DNA from: Bacteroidota bacterium
GTDB taxonomy: Bacteria > Bacteroidota > Ignavibacteria > UBA10030
Assembly: GCA_003453835.1 (NCBI GenBank)
Contig: DMMN01000174.1
Location: 3,043 to 19,026, forward strand
Length of the DNA: 15,984 bases
Direction of reading: 5' to 3'
Part shown: positions 1-5,693 of the stretch, piece by piece
How the letters are laid out: every line of letters begins with the position of its first letter
How positions within the stretch are numbered: the stretch's first letter is position 1
Notes under the pieces: generated by a model
Database searches by the model: none
What the model saw: only the letters and a program-made list of their open reading frames with translations
Told to the model about the DNA's origin: nothing
Made by a program: the position numbers and the translations under genes

Positions 1-93
1 CTGGGGATTGGGCTGCCTCGATTCCCCAAACCTCACGTTCCTGTCGACCTGTTCGGGTGCACCGGGGCATTCTGGTCCGATCCAGATTCTTGA

Positions 94-100
94 GGAACTT
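94..100 (+). promoter_or_regulatory. Possible ECF-type -35 element (GGAACTT)
   Basis: The heptamer GGAACTT matches the -35 element known for sigma-E-type ECF promoters, and it lies just upstream of an ECF sigma gene, where autoregulation is common. I do not see a convincing -10 at the usual 15-17 bp spacing; TCTCAGA at 123-129 is too far away. If used, the transcript would begin close to the GTG at 135, leaving almost no leader. It could equally be chance. Confidence 0.2.
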
Positions 101-134
101 TCAGAATTGGCACTCGTTTATCTCTCAGACTCGC

Positions 135-716
135 GTGAAACAAAGACCCGACGACTTCCAGCTTGCTGAAGCCTTCCGCCGCGGAGACGAAAAAGCCTTT
201 GAGGAACTTGTGCGTCGGTATCAACGTCAGGTGGCGAACCTCATCTACCTGACACTCGGCAATCGAGAGGGGATCGAGGATCTTGCTCAGGAAGTCTTCA
301 TTCGCGTATACCGGTCCCTTGCGCGTTTTGAGCGGGAAGCATCGGTCTATTCGTGGATCTACCGCATCACCGTCAATCTCTGTATCGATGAGATCCGGCG
401 CAGAAAAATCAAGAAGACCTTTTCTCTTGAGCTTTTCTCGGAACACAAACTGGAGCAGGAGAAGCACACCAAGGTAAAGGCGACGGCCGCCGATAATCTC
501 CTGAATGAGGAGAAGAAGGAGGTCATCCGGAACGCGCTCCAGAGGTTATCTCCGATCCATCGGACGGTCATCTTGCTCAGAGAGTATGAAGACCTCTCAT
601 ACGAGGAGATCGGAAAGACGCTGAAGATTTCGACCCAGGCGGTCAAATCGAGGATCTTTCGCGCTCGTGAAGAACTGAGAATCTTGCTTACCAACTATTT
701 CGAGGAGCGAACATGA
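135..716 (+). CDS. ECF-family RNA polymerase sigma factor (sigma-E-like)
   Basis: This is a group 4 (ECF) sigma-70 factor that would direct RNA polymerase to a stress regulon. Counting from the GTG at 135 (193 aa), region 2 covers about residues 22-90, with the core-binding stretch DLAQEVFIRVYRSL and the -10-recognising stretch YSWIYRITVNLCIDEIRRR. Region 4 covers about 130-185, with a helix-turn-helix at LSYEEIGKTLKIS..AVKSRIFRARE. A charged linker joins the two. There is no sigma 1.1 or region 3. The start is uncertain: an in-frame GTG at 57 would add 26 residues that do not look like the family, and neither GTG has a good Shine-Dalgarno. The gene overlaps the anti-sigma gene by four bases, as expected for a sigma/anti-sigma pair. 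The family call is secure; the regulon is unknown. Confidence 0.93.
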   Translation: MKQRPDDFQLAEAFRRGDEKAFEELVRRYQRQVANLIYLTLGNREGIEDLAQEVFIRVYRSLARFEREASVYSWIYRITVNLCIDEIRRRKIKKTFSLELFSEHKLEQEKHTKVKATAADNLLNEEKKEVIRNALQRLSPIHRTVILLREYEDLSYEEIGKTLKISTQAVKSRIFRAREELRILLTNYFEERT

Positions 717-1168
717 ATCATTTCGATTCCGACGATTTGCTTTCGCGCTATCTGGATGACGAGGTGACGGCCGATGAACGTACTCGTGCTTCGGCGCATC
801 TTGAGACGTGTGAAGCTTGCCGGTGGCGCTTCCATGAGCTGAGGCAGGTGAGAGGTTTCATCAAAGCTGCCGGCGACTTTGAACTGGATCCAATGTTTGC
901 GTACGAAGTCGTTCGCGCCGTCAGACGGGACGAAGAAGGCGACGTGGTCTGGTTGGGGACGGAACGATTCGCCCGGAGGCTTGTTCTTGCCCTCTCCGTG
1001 TTCGTGATATGTGTCGTGGGTCTCGGAAGCCTCTTTGAGCCTGAGCAATCGGTGACGGTTGATCGGTACCTGACGAGTGAGCCATCCGATTCGCTTGCAC
1101 GGCGGGTTCTCGAGCCGCATCAGGAGATTTCGAAAGACGATATCGTCTATGCGGCACTCTCAAAATGA
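713..1168 (+). CDS. Zinc-finger (zf-HC2) transmembrane anti-sigma factor
   Basis: This 151-aa protein has the two-part layout of membrane anti-sigma factors. The N-terminal cytoplasmic domain carries the H-x3-C-x2-C zinc motif at H29, C33 and C36 (HLETCEAC), typical of ZAS/RsrA-RseA-like domains that clamp ECF sigma factors. A single membrane span at about 89-108 (RLVLALSVFVICVVGLGSLF) leads to a short periplasmic tail of about 43 residues. The ATG overlaps the sigma stop (ATGA) and has GAGGAG at 702-707, so the two are translationally coupled. It most likely holds the upstream sigma factor inactive until an envelope signal causes release or proteolysis. The periplasmic tail is short and has no recognisable sensor domain, so sensing may need a partner such as the next gene product. 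Confidence 0.88.
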   Translation: MNHFDSDDLLSRYLDDEVTADERTRASAHLETCEACRWRFHELRQVRGFIKAAGDFELDPMFAYEVVRAVRRDEEGDVVWLGTERFARRLVLALSVFVICVVGLGSLFEPEQSVTVDRYLTSEPSDSLARRVLEPHQEISKDDIVYAALSK

Positions 1169-1180
1169 GGACCTAACGGT

Positions 1181-1561
1181 ATGGAACTGAAGACAAAGAC
1201 GTTCTTGTTTATCATATCGAGTTTTTTGCTCGGCGGCGTCGCAGGAGGTTTTGTTGGCAAGACCTATTTCGGAGATGGTTCGGGTCCACGTCGCCCGGGC
1301 AGGGCGGAATACCAGAAGCAATTCGCGGATCGTTTGAAACTCTCCTCCGTTCAGGCCGCTCAGGTCGATTCGATGTTCGAGTCGAATCGCGCTCGGTTCA
1401 GTGACGTTCAGAAGCAATACTCCGAGGCGATCAGGTTGCGGCGGGACACGCTGCGTCTCGAAATTCGAAAACTGCTTTCGCCGGAACAAAACAAGCTCTA
1501 TGACGACTATATCAAAGAGCTGGAAGAGCGGGACACTAGACGCCGGGATCGTCGAGACTAA
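1181..1561 (+). CDS. Membrane-anchored Spy/CpxP-like periplasmic LTxxQ protein
   Basis: This 126-aa protein starts with a short basic stretch and a hydrophobic, Gly-rich anchor or signal (about 7-26). A mostly helical, highly charged periplasmic domain follows. Two LTxxQ-like motifs mark the Spy/CpxP/CnrX-type helical hairpin superfamily: LSSVQ at 54-58 and LSPEQ at 99-103. Members act as periplasmic chaperones (Spy), stress-pathway inhibitors (CpxP) or metal sensors that work with an anti-sigma factor (CnrX). Here there is no His or Cys, so the usual metal ligands of CnrX/ZraP are absent and a chaperone or misfolding-sensor role fits better (inference). No typical lipobox is seen. The gene follows the anti-sigma gene by 12 bp, with GAGG at 1167-1170 as its ribosome site, placing it in the same operon. 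Confidence 0.75.
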   Translation: MELKTKTFLFIISSFLLGGVAGGFVGKTYFGDGSGPRRPGRAEYQKQFADRLKLSSVQAAQVDSMFESNRARFSDVQKQYSEAIRLRRDTLRLEIRKLLSPEQNKLYDDYIKELEERDTRRRDRRD

Positions 1562-1563
1562 CC

Positions 1564-1589
1564 GGGAGGATTTTTTTCTCGTTCCTCCC
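1564..1589 (+). other. Inverted repeat in the intergenic region before the adaptor gene
   Basis: GGGAGGA (1564-1570) and TCCTCCC (1583-1589) form a perfect 7-bp stem around a 12-nt pyrimidine-rich loop. No T-run follows, so it is not a standard intrinsic terminator. It sits just upstream of a possible -10 box and could act as an attenuator, an mRNA processing site or an operator; none of these is shown. Confidence 0.3.
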
Positions 1590-1604
1590 CCGTGGGCGAG
1601 GTAC

Positions 1605-1610
1605 TATATT
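1605..1610 (+). promoter_or_regulatory. Possible internal promoter -10 (TATATT)
   Basis: TATATT lies 30 bp before the adaptor start and resembles the -10 boxes seen at 8910 and 10588. At a 17-bp spacer the -35 position reads TTCCTC, a poor match. The 78-bp gap here is larger than the gap after the anti-sigma gene, so an extra promoter for the efflux genes is plausible but unproven. Confidence 0.3.
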
Positions 1611-1639
1611 TACCATCATCAAGATAGGAGCGCAATCGA

Positions 1640-3259
1640 ATGAAGAAGATGTTCATACTGGCAGGGATCATCGTATTGGCCGGAGCGGTTCTGGGCTACT
1701 ACTTCCTCGGAAGCAGTGAGCCAAGCGAGGCCATTCCCACGGGTCAGGTCACCCGCGTCGTGAAAGTCGAACGTGGTGATCTGAACTTGACTGTCTCTGC
1801 AAACGGCGTTGTCCAGCCGATCAACAAAGTCGAGATCAAGTCGAAGGCAAGCGGCCAAATCGAGGAACTAAACTTCGTCGAGGGGCAGTATGTTTCAAAG
1901 GGGACGCTCCTGATCGCTCTCGATCAGAAAACCACAAGGAACGACTACGAACAGGCGAAGGCCGATCTTGCATTGGCCGAAGCGAATGCCGTGCAGGCCG
2001 GAAACAACTTCAACCGAGCGGCTGAGTTGTTTGAAAAAGGACTGATCTCCGTTCTGGAGCGTGATCAGTCAAACGTCGACAACATTCGAACGAAAACGCA
2101 ACTGATCAAGGCTCAGGCGGCGCTTGCGACTGCCGACGAGCGATTGCGCGACACGCGGATTGTATCGCCGATCTCCGGTGTTATTCTCACCAAGAACGTA
2201 GAGATTGGTCAAATCATTGCCTCCGGTGTTTCCAATGTGGGTGGGGGAACGCTCCTGGCCTCGATTGCCGACATGGATGAGGTCCACGTCGAGACCAATG
2301 TCGATGAAGTTGACATCGGAAAGGTTCGGGTGGGCCAATCTGCAAAGGTGGTTGCCGATGCCTATCCCGAGGATGCCTTCAACGGCGAGGTCGTGAGGAT
2401 TTCGCCCCTTGGAAAAACGCAACAGAACGTAACGACGTTCAACGTGATCATCCTTGTAAAGAACACTAACAACAAGTTGAAAGCGGGGATGAGCACATCG
2501 GTTGATGTCGAGATTTTCCGCCGCCAGAATGTCATACTCGTTCCGAATGAAGCGATGAAAGACCCGAAGAGCGAACAGGGGAAAGCGCTTCTCGCATCGT
2601 TTAAGATGGAGACGCCCGAAAACAAGCCGGCAGCAGGAAGACCCGATTCGGCGCGGAAGAGTCAGTCGGTGGTACCGGATGATCCCAAGTCCGCCGACCG
2701 CAAGGATGACCGGCCGTTTGATTTCCGCGCAATGCGTGAAAAGACACAGAACATGTCGCCCGATGAACGACGGAAGTACCTTCAGGAGCAAATGGCTAAA
2801 CTTACTCCCCAGCAACGCGAACAACTCATGCAGATGCGCCAACGATTCGGTGGTCAGGGCGGTCAAGGTGGAGGTGGAGAAGGGGGGATGATGATGTTCC
2901 GCGGCACGCCGGGTGGTGGGATGGAGGGAATGGGTGGGCCTGGCGGGGAGGGAGGGTTCCGCATGAGACGTCAGTCCCAGGTGGCAAATGAGAATGAAGT
3001 GAAGCAACGCCTCGTGCTGGTGAAAGATGGTGAGCAGGTCATTCCAAAGATTATCAAGGTCGGGCCAAGCAATTTTGACTACTCCGAGGTTCTCGATGGA
3101 TTGAAGGAAGGTGACGAGCTTCAATATACGACCATCTCGCGAGCGAAGATTGCCGCCGAGCAGCAGAACGAACGAATGCGAGCCATGAGTAGCATGGGGG
3201 GTCTCGGTGGGGGGGCTACCCGTGTCCCGGGTACTCCGGGCGGCGGTCGAGGGCGTTGA
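1640..3259 (+). CDS. MacA/HlyD-type periplasmic efflux adaptor with LTxxQ and Gly-rich insertion
   Basis: This 539-aa membrane-fusion protein would bridge an inner-membrane pump to an outer-membrane channel. The order is: N-terminal membrane anchor (about 4-24), first half of the lipoyl-like domain (SANGVVQPINKVEIKSKASG), a coiled-coil hairpin (about 95-172), the second lipoyl half starting near R173 (RIVSPISGVI), a beta-barrel domain ending at ILVPNEAM, and a membrane-proximal segment late in the protein (VGPSNFDYSEVLDGLKEGDE). Between the last two sits an insertion of over 100 residues. It is charged and helical, with MSPDE at 372 and LTPQQ at 388-392, then a Gly/Met-rich linker from about 404 to 446. 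The C terminus is also Gly-rich. AGGAG at 1626-1630 fixes the ATG. The MacB-type permease follows directly, so this is most likely its adaptor. Family adaptors are usually near 370-420 aa, so the insertion explains the extra length. Confidence 0.85.
   Translation: MKKMFILAGIIVLAGAVLGYYFLGSSEPSEAIPTGQVTRVVKVERGDLNLTVSANGVVQPINKVEIKSKASGQIEELNFVEGQYVSKGTLLIALDQKTTRNDYEQAKADLALAEANAVQAGNNFNRAAELFEKGLISVLERDQSNVDNIRTKTQLIKAQAALATADERLRDTRIVSPISGVILTKNVEIGQIIASGVSNVGGGTLLASIADMDEVHVETNVDEVDIGKVRVGQSAKVVADAYPEDAFNGEVVRISPLGKTQQNVTTFNVIILVKNTNNKLKAGMSTSVDVEIFRRQNVILVPNEAMKDPKSEQGKALLASFKMETPENKPAAGRPDSARKSQSVVPDDPKSADRKDDRPFDFRAMREKTQNMSPDERRKYLQEQMAKLTPQQREQLMQMRQRFGGQGGQGGGGEGGMMMFRGTPGGGMEGMGGPGGEGGFRMRRQSQVANENEVKQRLVLVKDGEQVIPKIIKVGPSNFDYSEVLDGLKEGDELQYTTISRAKIAAEQQNERMRAMSSMGGLGGGATRVPGTPGGGRGR
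2911..2956 (+). repeat. G-tract cluster with G-quadruplex potential inside the adaptor gene
   Basis: Eight runs of three or more G lie within 46 bases of the coding strand (starting at 2911, 2918, 2926, 2932, 2936, 2945, 2950 and 2954). Several sets of four have loops of 1-6 nt, which fits the usual G-quadruplex pattern. The run encodes the Gly/Met-rich linker of the adaptor, so amino-acid composition alone could explain it. Any structure would be on the non-template DNA strand and in the mRNA. Confidence 0.4.
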
Positions 3260-3269
3260 GGAGAAAACG

Positions 3270-4487
3270 ATGAACTTCAAGGAAAGCTTTCTCACGGCGC
3301 TCGCCGCACTCGTCGCAAACAAACTTCGCGCACTGCTGACGATGCTTGGCATCATTATCGGCGTCGCTGCCGTTATCACCATGATTGCGATCGGAGAAGG
3401 AGCGCAGAAGGCGGTTATCGAACGCATCCAATCGCTCGGGTCGAATCTGCTCTTCGTTTCGCCGGGGGCTCAGCGAGGTGGTGGAGTGGTGGTCGTTCAG
3501 TTCGGAACGAGCGTACGGCTGAAGAATTCGGACGCCGAGGCGATTGCAGCCAGAACAAGTGCTGTTGAAGCGGTCGTTCCCGAGTTCTCCCGCCAGGCTC
3601 AGGTCAAATACGAGAATCGAAACTGGAATACGAGGATCGTCGGAACTACGCCTGAATATGAAACAGCGCGCAACTTCCGCGCGTTTGCCGGACGATACTT
3701 CACACACTCCGAGGAACGCGGCGTGGCGAAGGTGTGCCTGCTCGGACAAAACGTTGTTGAGAGCTTGTTCCCGACCGGCGATCCGATCGGCAAGACCATT
3801 CGCATCTCAGGTCAATCGTTTCAGGTTATCGGTATTCTCGAATCGAAGGGGCAGAGCGGCTGGCAAAGCCCGGACGATCAAATCATCGTACCTCTCTCTA
3901 CTGCGCAACGAAGAATCTTCGGCGTCGATTTCCTCTCCCAGATCAGCGTGAAAGTCGCAAACGAGTTGCTGATGGATGAGGCCTTTCTCGATATCGAGCG
4001 CATTATCCGCCGCGAGCACAAGCTGCGGGAAGAACAGGATAATGATTTCAGCATCCGGAACCAGGCCGACATCATCAGCACATTTGAGGAGACGCAACGC
4101 ACGTTCACGTTTCTGCTCGCGGGCATCGCGGCGGTCTCACTGCTCGTTGGAGGCATTGGAATCATGAACATCATGATCGTCTCCGTCACGGAACGAACAA
4201 AAGAGATCGGCATCCGGAAGGCCATCGGAGCCCGGCGACGGGACATCATGTCGCAGTTCCTGATCGAGTCTGTCGTGATGAGTATTTCGGGCGGCTGCCT
4301 GGGCATCGGTGTCGGTATTCTCGCCTCCTATCTGATAACGACGTACGGCAACTTGACTCCGATTATCTCTGTAAACTCCATTGCCGTGAGCTTCGTTTTT
4401 GCGTCGTTGGTTGGAATATTTTTTGGCATCTACCCTGCCTGGAAGGCGGCGATGTCGAATGTCATCGACGCCCTCCGTTACGAGTGA
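3270..4487 (+). CDS. MacB/FtsX-type ABC transporter permease (ATPase domain absent)
   Basis: This 405-aa protein has the membrane half of a type VII (MacB-like) ABC transporter. A first membrane span (about 20-42, around MLGIIIGVAAVITMIAIGEG) is followed by a large periplasmic MacB-type core domain. Three C-terminal spans make the FtsX domain, with the conserved segment GGIGIMNIMIVSVTERTKEI and GIRKAIGARRRDI. Such proteins are mechanotransmission devices that drive export through an adaptor and TolC rather than moving substrate through the membrane. E. coli MacB carries an N-terminal ATPase in the same chain; here it is missing, and no separate LolD-like ATPase is encoded nearby. GAGGAG at 3258-3263 overlaps the adaptor stop and places the ATG at 3270. 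An in-frame GTG at 3207 exists but the extra residues do not look like the family. Confidence 0.88.
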   Translation: MNFKESFLTALAALVANKLRALLTMLGIIIGVAAVITMIAIGEGAQKAVIERIQSLGSNLLFVSPGAQRGGGVVVVQFGTSVRLKNSDAEAIAARTSAVEAVVPEFSRQAQVKYENRNWNTRIVGTTPEYETARNFRAFAGRYFTHSEERGVAKVCLLGQNVVESLFPTGDPIGKTIRISGQSFQVIGILESKGQSGWQSPDDQIIVPLSTAQRRIFGVDFLSQISVKVANELLMDEAFLDIERIIRREHKLREEQDNDFSIRNQADIISTFEETQRTFTFLLAGIAAVSLLVGGIGIMNIMIVSVTERTKEIGIRKAIGARRRDIMSQFLIESVVMSISGGCLGIGVGILASYLITTYGNLTPIISVNSIAVSFVFASLVGIFFGIYPAWKAAMSNVIDALRYE

Positions 4488-4532
4488 GGCGATGTGGGTG
4501 GCGGCGAAGTCGTGAATGGTTGCCGATCCCTC

Positions 4533-4546
4533 GCCTCCGATGAGGC
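4533..4546 (+). other. Small hairpin between permease and second adaptor genes
   Basis: GCCTC and GAGGC form a 5-bp GC-rich stem around the tetraloop CGAT, followed by AATTTCTT. It lies in the 86-bp gap between the permease and RND adaptor genes, with no other gene present. It may be a weak partial terminator or an mRNA processing or stability element; the stem is too short for a firm call. Confidence 0.25.
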
Positions 4547-4573
4547 AATTTCTTCCCCAGAAGGTATATCGAT

Positions 4574-5653
4574 ATGCATATGCTGCTGAACAAGAGAGTG
4601 TTGGCTGTTCTCGTTGTCGTTATTGTCATTGTCTCTATCGTCGCGCTCAGATCTTCGGAGGCGCCCCAAAGTACACCTTCGAATCCGCGGGGGGCCGTCC
4701 GATCCGGCGAGCTGAGAATTCCCGTTCGTGGCGTTGTTGTCGTACCGAGACCGTTTGAGAACAAAATTCACGCGACGGGCAACGTGCTCGCGGCAGAAGA
4801 AGTTGAGCTGAGAAGCGAAGCGTCGGGCAAGGTGACGGGCATCTCCTTCAAGGAAGGCACTCATGTAGGGAAGGGCGACCTCCTTGTAAAGATTAACGAT
4901 GCCGAGTTGAAGGCCCAGTTGCGAAAGACGGCCTCCCGAAAGAAACTCCTTGAGGAAAAGGAGGCGCGCCAGCGCACGCTGAGAGAGGGAAATCTCATCA
5001 GTCAGGAGCAGTACGACGAGGTGAAGAACGATCTTAATGGCATTGTTTCGGAAGAGGAACTTCTCGCTGCCCAAATCCTGAAGACCGAAATCCGGGCCCC
5101 GTTTGACGGCGTGGTGGGATTACGCTATGTGAGCGAAGGAAGCTATATCACACCCGCGACTCCTGTCGCACGCATGCAGGACATTCGCTCGATCAAGATC
5201 GAATTCTCGATCCCGGAGAAGTATGCAGGCGTCGTGCAGAAAGGGACCAAGATCAGATTTGGTGTCGAGGGAACAAGCAGACAGCACGAAGGAACCGTTT
5301 ACGCGGTCGAGCCAAAAATCGATCCCGGCACCCGTACGCTGCGACTGCGTGCCCTCGCCCGAAATGAAAAAGAAAGCGTGCTGCCCGGTTCGTTCGCGAA
5401 GATCGAAATACACCTGAAGAGGATGGAGGATGCCGTCCTCATCCCAACCCATGCTGTTATCCCTGACGTCGACGGTCAAAAAGTTTTCGTCGCAAAGAAC
5501 GGGGTGGCAATGCTTACGAAGGTCGATACGGGCCTTCGAATGGAAGAGCAAATCCACATCGTCAACGGACTCCAGGCTAACGACACCCTGATCACCACCG
5601 GATTACTTCAATTGCGATCCGGGATGCCGGTCAACGTGACGGTTGATCGGTGA
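4574..5653 (+). CDS. RND efflux pump periplasmic adaptor (AcrA/MdtA-like)
   Basis: This 359-aa adaptor has an N-terminal membrane anchor (about 7-25, LNKRVLAVLVVVIVIVSIVA in part), a lipoyl domain split around a short coiled-coil hairpin (NDAELKAQLRK to ISQEQYDEVKNDL), the second lipoyl half at IRAPFDGVVGLRYVSEGSYI, a beta-barrel domain (IKIEFSIPEKYAGVVQKG), and a membrane-proximal domain ending in LRSGMPVNVTVDR. Its job is to link the RND pump encoded next to an outer-membrane channel. The hairpin looks somewhat shorter than in MdtA. AGAAGG near 4560-4565 serves the ATG at 4574; a second in-frame ATG two codons on is also possible. It lacks the Gly-rich insertion of the first adaptor, so the two are not recent duplicates. 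The pump gene begins 40 bp after its stop. Confidence 0.9.
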   Translation: MHMLLNKRVLAVLVVVIVIVSIVALRSSEAPQSTPSNPRGAVRSGELRIPVRGVVVVPRPFENKIHATGNVLAAEEVELRSEASGKVTGISFKEGTHVGKGDLLVKINDAELKAQLRKTASRKKLLEEKEARQRTLREGNLISQEQYDEVKNDLNGIVSEEELLAAQILKTEIRAPFDGVVGLRYVSEGSYITPATPVARMQDIRSIKIEFSIPEKYAGVVQKGTKIRFGVEGTSRQHEGTVYAVEPKIDPGTRTLRLRALARNEKESVLPGSFAKIEIHLKRMEDAVLIPTHAVIPDVDGQKVFVAKNGVAMLTKVDTGLRMEEQIHIVNGLQANDTLITTGLLQLRSGMPVNVTVDR

Positions 5654-5693
5654 GGAGAGTCTCCCAAACGTATCCCGAAGAGGGCATCCCTGC

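Noticed and set aside
2..28. Inverted repeat TGGGGA ... TCCCCA at the left edge
   Set aside because: A 6-bp stem with no T-run after it on either strand. It could be the end of an upstream unit, but the edge of the window prevents judgement.
2069..3427. Long open frame (452 codons) on the minus strand opposite the first adaptor
   Set aside because: It lies wholly antisense to a well-supported adaptor and the permease start, has a His/Leu/Arg-rich composition typical of a shadow frame and shows no recognisable domain.
5643..5693. Upstream TTG start for the RND pump
   Set aside because: The added 17 residues are not family-like, while the ATG at 5694 has a good ribosome site and begins the usual N-terminal helix.
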